Part shown: piece by piece, positions 27,026-36,218 of the stretch
Numbering within the stretch: the stretch's first letter is position 1
Layout: the number at the start of each line of letters is the position of its first letter
Assembly (NCBI RefSeq): GCF_900010725.2
Contig: NZ_LR734835.1
Coordinates: 29,936-88,103, forward strand
Source of the DNA: Planktothrix serta PCC 8927
GTDB taxonomy: Bacteria; Cyanobacteriota; Cyanobacteriia; Cyanobacteriales; Microcoleaceae
Direction: 5' to 3'
Length of the DNA: 58,168 nucleotides
Notes under the pieces: model-generated
Told to the model about the DNA's origin: nothing
The model's input: the letters and a program-made list of their open reading frames with translations, nothing else
Database searches by the model: none
Made by a program: the position numbers and the translations under genes

Positions 27026-28060
27026 TTATAAGGGTGGTAATTGATTGGCAGTTGGCCCCCAAAGACCATTAGCATCTTTAATTGTATCGCGCAACGGATC
27101 ACAGGGTCGTCCTTGATTATCAATGCGGTTTAAATTTTTGCATTGTTCATAAAAGATTTGAGCAACTAACCGCTTAGGAAGTTGATTAGATTGACCTAAA
27201 GATTGAGTAAAATATTGTTGGGCTTCCTGTAACTGAGAAGGAATTGTATTTTGATTTTCTGCTTTGAGTTTTTTCCCTTGTTCTGCTAAAATTTGCGCTT
27301 TCAAATATAACACTTCTGGATGATTGGGCGCTTCAGATAGGGCTTTGTCTGTATAACTCAATGCTTGCTCATATTCCCCTAAGTTTTGATAGCCAATAGC
27401 AATTCCTCGATAGGCTAAATAACTCGGTTTAGCTTGTTGTTCAAGTTTTTTTATCGCTTTTTGAGAGTCAGAAAAGGGAAGATTTAAGGATAATAATAAA
27501 TCCATATAGCCTTGAATTAAATTTAATTCGGGATCTTGAGGATTAATTTTTTCAGCAACATTTAAGGATTTTAATACCTCTTGGAGTTGATTTAACGCTT
27601 TAGGAGCGCCTTTGAATGTGCCTTCAGTTACGATGGTATGACCTCCTTGTAAAAACAAACCCACCGCAATATAAAGATTACCGCGTAAAGGGTCTTTTGT
27701 ACTTAATAATTTAGCGGATTCTAAGGTTTTATCGCTATAGATTTTTAACGAATTAAAATCCTGATCTTGGTAAGCTAAAGAAGCTAAAAGAGCATAAGCT
27801 AAGGGTTCATTTGGTTCTTGTAATTTAGCTTTTTCTAAATATTGTTGAGATTCTTTATAATTTCCTCGCTCAAACATGGCTCTAAATGCAGTTTCTGTTT
27901 GATTTCCAATCGGGCGAGGATCATCTTTGCGGAAGGGATCAGCAGCTAAACTGAGATTAACCCCTAAATTCAATACCATCAAACCTGCACTGATTCCTAG
28001 AAAAAGCCCTTTCAGGATTGGGCGAAATTTCGGACTTTTACGCCGAGAATAAATGATCAT
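27026..28060 (-). CDS. Secreted TPR-repeat protein
   Basis: The 344-residue protein starts at an ATG with a strong Shine-Dalgarno GAGGAGG. A signal peptide spans residues about 15-40 (hydrophobic LFLGISAGLMVLNLGVNLSLAA). About five TPR-type helical repeats follow, such as EPLAYALLASLAYQDQDF and GEYEQALSYTDKALSEAP. The C-terminus ends with a short stretch of CDPLRDTIKDANGLWGPTANQ that is not TPR. The protein is probably periplasmic or lumenal and acts in protein-protein contact. It is the first gene of a run with DUF3531 and Nudix. Confidence 0.8.
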   Translation of the reverse strand: MIIYSRRKSPKFRPILKGLFLGISAGLMVLNLGVNLSLAADPFRKDDPRPIGNQTETAFRAMFERGNYKESQQYLEKAKLQEPNEPLAYALLASLAYQDQDFNSLKIYSDKTLESAKLLSTKDPLRGNLYIAVGLFLQGGHTIVTEGTFKGAPKALNQLQEVLKSLNVAEKINPQDPELNLIQGYMDLLLSLNLPFSDSQKAIKKLEQQAKPSYLAYRGIAIGYQNLGEYEQALSYTDKALSEAPNHPEVLYLKAQILAEQGKKLKAENQNTIPSQLQEAQQYFTQSLGQSNQLPKRLVAQIFYEQCKNLNRIDNQGRPCDPLRDTIKDANGLWGPTANQLPPL

Positions 28061-28316
28061 TGTTTTCCTCCTCTTGTTAAAGTCAAAACTGAACCCGTAA
28101 CAACAGCCAAATTAAGGCTATCGTTTGTTCCGATCTCTATAAATATTAATTTTTTTCTCGCCTTTCCGCAAGGGTAAACCCGGATGTTTTTGAGAAAATG
28201 GGTAAAAATAAACGGCTGATTGTGCTATAATCTAAGCTAAGGGAATTGGGCATTGAACCGTTCCTCTTGCTTAATTTTTTCGGCTGAACTTCTCATTTTA
28301 TTTGTGTTTTTTTGTG
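28061..28316. promoter_or_regulatory. Divergent intergenic region with a TATAAT box
   Basis: The 256-bp gap separates the divergent TPR and ATPase genes. TATAAT at 28226-28231, in the context TGTGCTATAAT, looks like a -10 element reading toward the ATPase gene, about 85 bp before its ATG. No clear -35 box is present. Confidence 0.4.
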
Positions 28317-29000
28317 ATGCTTTATATCAAAAACTTAGTTTATCATCCTGCCGCTAGCGACAACCCAATTTTAACTCAGATTAACTTAGAACTGGCACCG
28401 CAGCAAATGGGACTGATTATTGGGCCTAGTGGTTCGGGGAAAAGTACATTACTAGAAATTTTAGCGGGTTTAGCTGAAAAAACGAAGGGCAATATTTGTT
28501 GGCGACAGCAAGAATTAACTTCAGAACACTTACAACAGCTTGTAGGTTTAGTCTTTCAATTCCCAGAACGACATTTTTGTGGCGGAACAATTTTAGACGA
28601 GTTACGTCTCGGTCATCCAGAATTAGGTTCAGACCAGGTTCATCAAGCTTTAGATGAAGTAGGACTCAGCCATTTATCCTTACAGGCGGCTCCTCATTCC
28701 CTCAGTGGCGGACAGCAACGACGTCTAGCATTAGCGGTACAATTAATTCGCCAACCGCATATTTTAATGTTAGATGAACCCACCGCAGGTTTAGACTGGT
28801 CAATGCGACAACAATTAATTAATTTGTTAGGTAAATTAAAAAAACATTGGACATTATTAGTTGTTACCCATGATGCTAGAGAACTGTTTAGTCTAGCAGA
28901 TCGGTGTTGGTCTTTGAAACACGGTGATTTAACTTCTCTTGATTTGAAAACAATGGCAATGGAAAATCAACAAAAAATGGTGGCTTTTCCGAAAGTTTAA
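28317..29000 (+). CDS. ABC transporter ATP-binding protein, energy-coupling-factor-like
   Basis: I use the ATG at 28317; a TTG five codons earlier is less likely. The 227-residue ATPase has Walker [10 protein letters not shown], the Q-loop VGLVFQFPERHFCGGTI, the signature LSGGQQRRLALAVQL, Walker B ILMLDEPTAGLDW and the H-loop VVTHDARE. FQFPE and the GGQQRRLALA form are typical of EcfA/CbiO ATPases, which drive vitamin or metal uptake. No EcfT or substrate-binding membrane protein lies nearby, so the partner is encoded elsewhere. A 15-bp direct repeat lies just after the stop codon. Confidence 0.85.
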   Translation: MLYIKNLVYHPAASDNPILTQINLELAPQQMGLIIGPSGSGKSTLLEILAGLAEKTKGNICWRQQELTSEHLQQLVGLVFQFPERHFCGGTILDELRLGHPELGSDQVHQALDEVGLSHLSLQAAPHSLSGGQQRRLALAVQLIRQPHILMLDEPTAGLDWSMRQQLINLLGKLKKHWTLLVVTHDARELFSLADRCWSLKHGDLTSLDLKTMAMENQQKMVAFPKV

Positions 29001-29027
29001 CTCTGGGTAAATTAACTCTGGGTAAAT
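28997..29027. repeat. 15-bp direct repeat after the ATPase stop
   Basis: TTAACTCTGGGTAAA is repeated twice in tandem right at and after the stop codon. A repeat element starts where it ends. Confidence 0.7.
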
Positions 29028-29135
29028 GATCGCAACCGCCCCGGCTGTTAGGACAAAGATTGATCCTCAAACCAAGGGGGATGAAATATGAATCCTCCGG
29101 TGTTCCCTGTTCCCTGTTCCCTGTTCCCTGTTATA
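29027..29135. repeat. Heptamer element, copy 3, ending at the rsmG start codon
   Basis: The element contains CGCAACCGCC, GTTAGGACAAAGATT and four TTCCCTG heptamers and ends TGTTATA at 29129-29135. Its last base is the A of the rsmG ATG. It matches the elements at 12838, 52561 and 56878, but its left end is degenerate. Confidence 0.7.
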
Positions 29136-29884
29136 TGAATGAAATTCCCTTTCCTCAATTGCCCGAAATGACTGCAATTTGGCAGGATACTTTAGATTGG
29201 CAACCTACTCCTGAACAACAGAATTTATTTCAAGGTTTATATCAGTTAATTGTTGAGTTTAATCAACAACTTAACTTAACTCGTTTAACTGATCCTGATG
29301 AATTTTGGGAAAAACATTTATGGGATTCCTTGCGAGGAATTTCACCCTTATTATCAGGAAAAATTTCCATCCCTCCCGGTGAAAAATTTATTGATATTGG
29401 CACCGGAGGGGGTTTCCCCGGAATTCCGGTGGCGATAGCTTTACCGAATTGTTCCGTTACTTTATTAGATTCAACCCGCAAAAAAATTACCGCTTTAACA
29501 AGTATTTTAGAGCAATTAAACATCAAAAATACTATTCCTTGGGTGGGCAGAGCAGAAGCTCTCGGTCAACACCCTAGACAGCGAGAATCCTATCAGTTTG
29601 CTCTGTTAAGAGCCGTTGCTCCTCTATCAGTTTGTGCAGAATATTCACTGCCTTTATTAACCATTGGCGGGTTAGCGATTCTCTATCGAGGTCACTGGAC
29701 AACAGAAGAGGAAAAACAGTTAACATCGGCGGTGAAACAATTGGGAGGAGTGATAGAATCAGTCGATGCTTTTACCACCCCTTTAACCCAAAGTATTCGC
29801 CACTGTGTATCGATTAAAAAAGTAAAATATACTCCTAAACAATATCCGCGAAGTGTTGGAGTTCCAGGTCAAAAACCCTTGTAG
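29135..29884 (+). CDS. rsmG: 16S rRNA (guanine-N7) methyltransferase RsmG
   Basis: I start at the ATG at 29135. An in-frame start 75 bp upstream would place heptamer repeat DNA in the protein. The resulting 249 residues start MNEIPFPQLPEMTAIWQ. The SAM-binding motif FIDIGTGGGFPGIPVA is clear, as are LNLTRLTDPDEFWEKHLWDS and LLRAVAPLSV. The enzyme methylates G527 (E. coli numbering) of 16S rRNA. The heptamer element abuts the start codon, so the original ribosome-binding region may have been displaced. The spacer before the ATG holds no Shine-Dalgarno sequence. Confidence 0.95.
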   Translation: MNEIPFPQLPEMTAIWQDTLDWQPTPEQQNLFQGLYQLIVEFNQQLNLTRLTDPDEFWEKHLWDSLRGISPLLSGKISIPPGEKFIDIGTGGGFPGIPVAIALPNCSVTLLDSTRKKITALTSILEQLNIKNTIPWVGRAEALGQHPRQRESYQFALLRAVAPLSVCAEYSLPLLTIGGLAILYRGHWTTEEEKQLTSAVKQLGGVIESVDAFTTPLTQSIRHCVSIKKVKYTPKQYPRSVGVPGQKPL

Positions 29885-29888
29885 TAGT

Positions 29889-29985
29889 AAGCCCTTCAGG
29901 GCTAAGAGAGTCCTAAAGGACTCACTACGAAACTTGTATTAAGCCCTTTAGCGCTAAGAGAGTCCTAAAGGACTCACTACGAAAT
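29889..29985. repeat. 52-bp tandem repeat after rsmG
   Basis: AAGCCCTT at 29889 and 29941 begins two copies of a 52-bp unit. Each contains GAGAGTCCTAAAGGACTC and CACTACGAAA. The inner TCCTAAAGGA is palindromic, and AGCCCT(T/CA)GGGCT-like pairs form small hairpins. Confidence 0.8.
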
Positions 29986-30102
29986 GGAAAATTTTTATTT
30001 TTCAAGATTTAATTCACCCAGATTAGGTTAAATTTTATAAGAGATTCGATATTACCGATCCTATTTTGAAATTAATTCAATAAATTTCAGTTCGCTTATA
30101 CT

Positions 30103-31083
30103 ATGCTTAAACTACTGAGATATATTAGTGTTTTTCTAATTACCGTCTGTTTGCTATTTGCTTGTCATACTTCAGCACCGACCCAATTAAAACGCCCTCC
30201 TTTGAAAGTGGAATTTACATCTTTTGTTGGGGAGCATTCAGGCATCATTGCTCAAGAAAAAGGATTCTTCAAAGCCCAAGGGGTAGATGTAGAATTAATT
30301 TATAAACAATACATCCAATTGGAAATAGCAAATTTCAGTGCGGGTAAGTATGATGGCATGGTAGTGACCTTGGGAAGTTTTATCAACTTGAGTGCCACAA
30401 ATCCAGATATACAAGCTGTGGTGGTTATAAATGAATCAACAGGAGCAGATGTGGTAGTCGCCCAACCACAAATTAAAACCGTCGCTGACTTGAAAGGGAA
30501 AAAGTTGGGTGCAAATATAGGCGGTTTTAGCGAAGTTTTCGTGACTGAAATGTTGAAAACTGCCAAGTTAAGCAGCGATGATGTGAACTTGGTTAAAGTA
30601 GAAGCTTCAGAAATTCCTCAACGCCTAAAAAATAATGCCATTCAAGCCGGACACACTTGGGAACCCCATCTTTCTGAAGCGATTAAATTAGGGGGACATA
30701 TCCTATTTACCAGCCAACAAACCCCCGGCTTGATTTTAGATATGATTGTCTTTCGTGGTGAGACAATCCGCGATCGCCCCGAAGACGTTCGGGCATTTGT
30801 CAGAGGATGGCTAGAAGCCTCTGCTTACTGGCAAGCAAATGTTCAGGAAGGAAATGCTATCATTAGTAAAGCGTTAAAAATTCCTCTTAATACAATTTCT
30901 CTGGAGGGAGTAAACCTAACTAATTTAGATGAAAATCAAAAATTCTTTCAATCTAGCAACCCGAACTCCATTTACAAAAATGCCAAGGTATATGCAGACT
31001 TTTTTATTCGCTCTGGAAACATGACGCGCATTCCTGAGCTAAAAAGTTTGTTCAATTCTTCTTTCTTAAACCCTCCCTCCTAG
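30103..31083 (+). CDS. ABC-type solute-binding lipoprotein (NMT1/SsuA-like)
   Basis: The 326-residue protein is a lipoprotein: a hydrophobic signal is followed by the lipobox LLFAC with Cys21. The mature part is a type II periplasmic binding protein of the NMT1/SsuA/TauA kind (GIIAQEKGFFKAQGVDVELI, DLKGKKLGANIGGFSEVFV). No ABC permease or ATPase lies next to it. It is followed on the same strand by a kinase with a large extracytoplasmic domain. I infer that it may act as ligand-loaded partner of that sensor rather than in transport. Ligand unknown. Confidence 0.85.
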   Translation: MLKLLRYISVFLITVCLLFACHTSAPTQLKRPPLKVEFTSFVGEHSGIIAQEKGFFKAQGVDVELIYKQYIQLEIANFSAGKYDGMVVTLGSFINLSATNPDIQAVVVINESTGADVVVAQPQIKTVADLKGKKLGANIGGFSEVFVTEMLKTAKLSSDDVNLVKVEASEIPQRLKNNAIQAGHTWEPHLSEAIKLGGHILFTSQQTPGLILDMIVFRGETIRDRPEDVRAFVRGWLEASAYWQANVQEGNAIISKALKIPLNTISLEGVNLTNLDENQKFFQSSNPNSIYKNAKVYADFFIRSGNMTRIPELKSLFNSSFLNPPS

Positions 31084-31087
31084 TTTA

Positions 31088-31336
31088 AGAGGATGTTTGA
31101 AAAGTTTTGTTGTTGGTAGCAAAACGGTTTAGATCCCCCTAAATTTTCCTTAAAAAGATCCCCCTAAATTCCCCTTAAAAAGATCCCCCTAAATTCCCCT
31201 TAAAAAGGGGGACTTTGATTCAGTTTCCCCCCTTGAAAAGGGGGGCTAGGGGGGATCGTTCCCTGCTTTTTAAAGGGGACTAGGGGGGATCAACAGGTAC
31301 TTAAAAACACAGCAAATCACTTTGAAAACATCCTCT
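31088..31336. repeat. Nested repeats between the binding protein and kinase genes
   Basis: AGAGGATGTTT at 31088-31098 and its exact complement at 31326-31336 are outer inverted repeats. Inside, at 31132-31291, is a GATCCCCC element with three left arms in 25-bp tandem (starts 31132, 31157, 31182) and two right arms ending in GGGGGGATC (31257 and 31291). This is the same family as 17872 and 58096. Confidence 0.8.
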
Positions 31337-31342
31337 AAAGCC

Positions 31343-34003
31343 ATGCAACACCCCCTTTTGGGCGGTATCCGTACAAAGTTGATCGCTTCTTTTCTGATTG
31401 TTGCTTTGATTCCTTTGCTATTATTGGCATTTCTTGACAAACAGACAACTGAAAAAGCCCTAACTGACAATGCAAAACAAGCCCTATCTGCGGCGGCTAA
31501 CGAAACCACTAACAGAATAGATGCCTTTATTGATGGAAATCTCAATGCCGTGCGCGTAGAGGCACTTTTACCCGGTTTGGCACGCTACCTCAGCCTAACT
31601 CCAAAACAGCGAAATAACAGCCCCGAAATGCAATTGGCGACAGAAACATTAATCCGTCTCAGTCGCAAAGATATGGTCAATATTCTCTCATACTCTTTGC
31701 TCGACTTAAACGGAAAAAATGTATTGGATACAGATACATCAGATATTGGCAAAGATGAATCGGGTCAAGATTACTTTAAAAAACCACTACAAACGGGGTT
31801 ATCTTTTGTTTCTAGCATGAAGCGATCGCCGACAATTCCTGACCTGGTAACGCTCTTTTTTAGCAGTCCGGTTCGCAATGCCAATGGAGATATATTGGGT
31901 GTCTTGCGTGTTTCCTACAATGCTACTGTTATCCAGCAGTTAGTCACTCGACAAACTGAACGGGCTGGGGCAAAATCTTTTGCTATTCTGTTAGATGAAA
32001 ATAATATTTATTTGGCACATAGCACTGCACCAGAACTGCTTTTTAAATCAATTGTACCTTTGTCTGCCCCTGTTGTAACTCAACTGCAACGGGAAGGGCG
32101 TTTATCTAATTCTCCTGTCAAGGAATTGGCAACTAATGAGCCAAAACTTAAGCAAGCATTGGATCATAAACAGTCATATTTAATTGCATCTTTGGCAGCA
32201 ACAGATAATCAAGTTAATCTGATTGCGATCGCTCGTTTGCAATATAAACCTTGGTCTGTGTTGTTCGCCCAGCCCCTTGCTGTTGCCCTAGTGCCCGTAG
32301 AAAAGCAAATTCGTGATGCAATGTTTCTATTAGCATTGATCGCCTCAGTAGTGACAATCATCGCTTTTGCTACTGGGCAACTGCTAACAAAGCCAATAAT
32401 TTACCTTACCAATATAGTTTCCAATTTTAGCGCAGGTAACTTAGATATCCGCGCCAAAATTAGCTCAAAAGACGAAATAGGTCAACTGGCAAAATCGTTT
32501 AACAATATGGCACTTCAGTTACAAACATCTTTTGAAACCTTAGAACATCGAGTAGAAGAACGCACAGCAGAGTTAGTTATTGCTAAGGAAAAAGCTGAAG
32601 TTGCCAATCAAGCTAAAAGTATTTTTATTGCTAATATGAGTCACGAATTGCGATCGCCTTTGAATGCTATTTTAGGCTTTTCTCAATTGATGGTCAGAAG
32701 CTCTAATCTTCCCTCTGAACAATATGAAAATGCCGGAATTATTTATCGTAGTGGTGATTATCTATTAACTTTAATTAATAATGTTTTGGATTTATCTAAA
32801 ATTGAAGCCGGAAAAACGACATTAAATCCGACTAATTTTGATTTGTATCAGTTATTAGATGATTTAGAAAATATGCTAGATTTACAAGCCAGTAATGCCG
32901 GATTAAAATTAATCTTTGAACAAAGTGAAACCCTTCCTCGCTATATTTGCACCGATGAAGTTAAATTGCGTCAGGTGTTAATTAATTTACTCAGTAATGC
33001 CATTAAGTTTACTTCTCAAGGGGGTATTACTTTAACAGTTTTTCAGGACGAAGAAGACTCAACGGACGTTATTAGCTTAAATTTTAAAATCTGTGATACA
33101 GGAGTGGGAATTTCCCAGGCGGAATTACCCAAACTCTTTGAAGCCTTTAGCCAAGCCCAAGCCGGGAAAGAAAAGCAAGAAGGGACGGGTTTAGGATTAG
33201 CCATTAGTCGGAAATTTGTCCAATTAATGGGGGGAGATATTTCTGTTGAAAGTCAACTCGGACAAGGCACAACTTTCTATTTTTCAATTCAGGCAAAACC
33301 CGGTCAAAATATTAATACTAAACTCTCAGGAACTCAACAAAAAGTATTAGGATTAATACCGGGTCAGCCGACCTATAAAATTCTAACTGTTGATGATAAA
33401 GAAATTAATTGTAAATTATTAATTAAACTTTTAGAACCCTTGGGATTTGAGGTAAAAAAAGCGAGTAATGGATTAGAAGCGATCGCCATTTGGGATGAAT
33501 GGGAACCTCATTTAATTTGGATGGATATGCGAATGCCAATTATGGATGGTTATGAAGCTACAAAACAGATTAAATTGACGACAAAAGGCAATGCGACTGC
33601 AATTATTGCTTTAACAGCGAGTGTATTAGAAGAAGAAAAAGCGATTGTGCTTTCAGCAGGATGTGATGATTTTATTAGAAAACCCTTTACAGAACAGAGT
33701 ATTTTTGAGATGCTTGCTAAACATTTAGGTGTACAATATATCTATGAAGAAACACAACCCATCTTAAATCCTGTCTTACCAGATGAGCTAACCTCCGATG
33801 CGTTAACAGTAATGTCTCAGGACTGGATTTCTCAACTCTATAAAGCAGCACTTGAAGCCGATGTCCAAGTTGTGATGGAATTAATCACCCAAATTCCCGA
33901 TACCCAGATTTTTCTGATACAATCCTTAACACAACTGGCGCGTAAATTTCAATTTGAGCAAATTGTTGAATTAATTGAACCCCTGAGTAATTATGAATCC
34001 TGA
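31343..34003 (+). CDS. Hybrid sensor histidine kinase (Cache-HAMP-HisKA-HATPase-REC)
   Basis: I use the ATG at 31343 because an in-frame TTG upstream falls inside a repeat. The 886-residue protein has a membrane segment at about 13-32, an extracytoplasmic dCache-like domain to about 320, a second membrane segment (about 327-345) and a HAMP domain. HisKA has H434 in [20 protein letters not shown]. The ATPase has N, G1 and G2 boxes ([29 protein letters not shown]). A receiver domain carries D728 in [10 protein letters not shown]. The final 100 residues are a helical extension. It overlaps the next gene by 11 bp, so the pair is translationally coupled. Confidence 0.93.
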   Translation: MQHPLLGGIRTKLIASFLIVALIPLLLLAFLDKQTTEKALTDNAKQALSAAANETTNRIDAFIDGNLNAVRVEALLPGLARYLSLTPKQRNNSPEMQLATETLIRLSRKDMVNILSYSLLDLNGKNVLDTDTSDIGKDESGQDYFKKPLQTGLSFVSSMKRSPTIPDLVTLFFSSPVRNANGDILGVLRVSYNATVIQQLVTRQTERAGAKSFAILLDENNIYLAHSTAPELLFKSIVPLSAPVVTQLQREGRLSNSPVKELATNEPKLKQALDHKQSYLIASLAATDNQVNLIAIARLQYKPWSVLFAQPLAVALVPVEKQIRDAMFLLALIASVVTIIAFATGQLLTKPIIYLTNIVSNFSAGNLDIRAKISSKDEIGQLAKSFNNMALQLQTSFETLEHRVEERTAELVIAKEKAEVANQAKSIFIANMSHELRSPLNAILGFSQLMVRSSNLPSEQYENAGIIYRSGDYLLTLINNVLDLSKIEAGKTTLNPTNFDLYQLLDDLENMLDLQASNAGLKLIFEQSETLPRYICTDEVKLRQVLINLLSNAIKFTSQGGITLTVFQDEEDSTDVISLNFKICDTGVGISQAELPKLFEAFSQAQAGKEKQEGTGLGLAISRKFVQLMGGDISVESQLGQGTTFYFSIQAKPGQNINTKLSGTQQKVLGLIPGQPTYKILTVDDKEINCKLLIKLLEPLGFEVKKASNGLEAIAIWDEWEPHLIWMDMRMPIMDGYEATKQIKLTTKGNATAIIALTASVLEEEKAIVLSAGCDDFIRKPFTEQSIFEMLAKHLGVQYIYEETQPILNPVLPDELTSDALTVMSQDWISQLYKAALEADVQVVMELITQIPDTQIFLIQSLTQLARKFQFEQIVELIEPLSNYES

Positions 34004-35378
34004 CCTTTCACCTGCAACTAAAGGGAATATCCTCCTAGTCGATGATCTTCCTGAAAATCTGCAACTCTTAAGTGATTTGCTGATTAAACTCGGCTATACC
34101 GTTCGCAGTGTCACCAGTGGGCGAATGGCGCTCAAAACCGTGAAGGTGAAACGACCGGATGTGATTTTTTTAGATGTTAAAATGCCTGAAATGGATGGCT
34201 ATCAAGTCTGTCAAACCATCAAAGCAGATCAAGAATTCCGCAATATTCCGATTATTTTCATTAGTGCTTTAAATGATGTTTTTGATAAAGTCAAAGCCTT
34301 TGAATCGGGGGGTGTAGACTATATCACCAAACCCTTTCAAGTGGAAGAAGTGGTAGCACGTTTGGAAAGTCAATTAACAATTAAACGACAGCAACGGCTT
34401 CTCGAAGAAGAAATTATTAAGCGTAAGGAAGCCGAGGAGGTATTGTATCAATCGCGGGCGTTACTATCGAGTATTTTAAATAGTTCCCTTGATGGTATTG
34501 CTGCTATGCAAGCTGTGCGGGAACCTTCAAGCGGAGAGATTCGAGATTTTCGGTGCTTAGTTGTTAATCCGATACTAGCGAAAGCCTTTGAACGCACTCG
34601 TGAAGATATGATTGGCAAATTAATTATAAAAAAACTCCTCAACCGAGTTCAACCCGAACTATTTTATCGTTTTGTTAGAACTGTTGAAACGGGTGAATCT
34701 TTAGAACAAGATATTTATTATCCCTCAATAGAACCTCGCTGGTATCACTTCGTTGCGGTCAAGTTAGGGGATGGTTTTGCAATTACAATTCGTGATATTA
34801 CAGCCCGGAAAAAAACAGAACTAGCCCTCCAAGATGCCAATCAACAATTACAACAACTGGCAAATCTGGATGGTTTAACAAAAGTAGCTAACCGTCGTTG
34901 TTTTGATGCGCGTTTACAACAAGAATGGCAGGCTTTGATCAGACAACAACGACCCCTGACCTTGATTATGTTCGATCTCGATGGGTTCAAAGCTTATAAC
35001 GACTACTACGGCCATCTAGCGGGGGATGATTGCCTATTCCGGGTTGCACAAGCGGTTTATCAATCGACTCGCCACCTCGATCTCCGGCGTCCCATTGACC
35101 TTGTGGCTCGTTACGGAGGCGAGGAATTTGTTGTCCTGCTATCGAAGACCAATTTAGAAGCCGGAGTTCAGGTAGCACAACGTATTCAGCAAGCTATTTA
35201 TCGTTTGGCAATTCCCCATATCAAATCGGAAGTTAAAGAAATGGTGACGGTTAGTTTAGGAATTGCTTCGATGATTCCAACTTTAGAGGTTCAGTCAGAT
35301 CAATTAATAGAACTTGCAGATCAAGCGTTGTACAGTGCTAAAAAACAAGGGCGTGATTGTTATTGTATCAAAAATTAA
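33993..35378 (+). CDS. Response regulator with GGDEF diguanylate cyclase domain
   Basis: The 461-residue protein starts with a receiver domain (residues 10-130) whose phosphoacceptor is D61 in [18 protein letters not shown]-like region with a coiled segment follows at about 135-275. The C-terminal GGDEF domain runs from [11 protein letters not shown] to the end. GGEEF (375-379) and an inhibitory-site RPID (366-369) five residues upstream are intact, so an active, product-inhibited cyclase that makes c-di-GMP is expected. The gene overlaps the kinase gene by 11 bp, so its input is probably the adjacent kinase. No EAL domain is present. Confidence 0.93.
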   Translation: MNPDLSPATKGNILLVDDLPENLQLLSDLLIKLGYTVRSVTSGRMALKTVKVKRPDVIFLDVKMPEMDGYQVCQTIKADQEFRNIPIIFISALNDVFDKVKAFESGGVDYITKPFQVEEVVARLESQLTIKRQQRLLEEEIIKRKEAEEVLYQSRALLSSILNSSLDGIAAMQAVREPSSGEIRDFRCLVVNPILAKAFERTREDMIGKLIIKKLLNRVQPELFYRFVRTVETGESLEQDIYYPSIEPRWYHFVAVKLGDGFAITIRDITARKKTELALQDANQQLQQLANLDGLTKVANRRCFDARLQQEWQALIRQQRPLTLIMFDLDGFKAYNDYYGHLAGDDCLFRVAQAVYQSTRHLDLRRPIDLVARYGGEEFVVLLSKTNLEAGVQVAQRIQQAIYRLAIPHIKSEVKEMVTVSLGIASMIPTLEVQSDQLIELADQALYSAKKQGRDCYCIKN

Positions 35379-35511
35379 GGCTGTTCACGACTGATTAAAA
35401 ACTGTTCCCTGCTATTATTTGATTAATTTATCTTGCAGTTTGGTTTCGGGCATAATTGACAATTGAGCCTGAATAACAGATAATAAATAGTAAACAATTA
35501 AGAATATTACT

Positions 35512-35727
35512 ATGCTGGCTAAGTTGACTACTGAAAATCAGCTTACTCTACCTAAAAGTATAACTCAAGCCATCGGGGAGGCTGAATATTTTGAAGTTAA
35601 GGTAGAAGGTGGACAAATTATTTTGACTCCAGTAAAAATTCAGGGGGCTGATGCTGTACGGGCTAAATTAGCGACTTTGAATCTGAATGAACAGGATATT
35701 AATGATGCTGTCGAGTGGGCGCGTTAG
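35512..35727 (+). CDS. AbrB/MazE-type antitoxin
   Basis: The 71-residue protein MLAKLTTENQLTLPKSITQA has the swapped-hairpin AbrB DNA-binding fold at its N-terminus. The C-terminal part (ADAVRAKLATLNLNEQDIND) would clamp the toxin. The PIN toxin gene follows 2 bp after the stop. Such pairs usually autorepress their own promoter through the antitoxin; that is family knowledge. Confidence 0.85.
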   Translation: MLAKLTTENQLTLPKSITQAIGEAEYFEVKVEGGQIILTPVKIQGADAVRAKLATLNLNEQDINDAVEWAR

Positions 35728-35729
35728 TG

Positions 35730-36155
35730 ATGATTGAGTGTCCACGAGTGGTAATTGATACAAATTTAGTTTTGTCAGCCTTAGTATTTGGGGGCAAATT
35801 ATCCAGATTGCGCTTTGCGTGGCAGGATAATCGCTTTATTCCTTTAGCGTCTCAAGTTACGATTGCGGAGTTAGTTAGGGTGCTGACTTACCCAAAGTTT
35901 AAACTCACAAACTCGGAGCAGGAAGATTTATTGTCAGACTATTTGCCGTTTTGTGACACTGTATTGATGCCCGATACTTTGCCTGTAGTTCCTGAATGTC
36001 GAGATCCGTTTGATATCCCTTTTTTGCTGTTAGCTGTTGTTGGTGAAGCTGATTATTTGGTGACAGGTGATAATGATTTACTCTGCCTTGCAAATAATTT
36101 TTCTTGTCCGGTTTTAACAGTTGATAAGTTTTTAACGGTTATCAATTATCAATGA
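35730..36155 (+). CDS. PIN-domain toxin (putative ribonuclease)
   Basis: The ATG at 35730 gives 141 residues; in-frame GTG codons at 35715 and 35727 are alternatives. VVIDTNLVLSALVFG carries the first acidic metal ligand, TIAELVRVL the second, and DPFDIPFLLLA and VTGDNDLL the others. These motifs define a VapC-like PIN RNase of the COG1569 type. It pairs with the AbrB-like antitoxin directly upstream. All acidic residues needed for Mg2+ binding appear present, so the toxin is probably functional. RNA target unknown. Confidence 0.87.
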   Translation: MIECPRVVIDTNLVLSALVFGGKLSRLRFAWQDNRFIPLASQVTIAELVRVLTYPKFKLTNSEQEDLLSDYLPFCDTVLMPDTLPVVPECRDPFDIPFLLLAVVGEADYLVTGDNDLLCLANNFSCPVLTVDKFLTVINYQ

Positions 36156-36218
36156 CGTTAATTTTGCTTGTTACAACATCATTGTTTCGCTGTTCCATAA
36201 CTTTCTAAAAACTATTGC

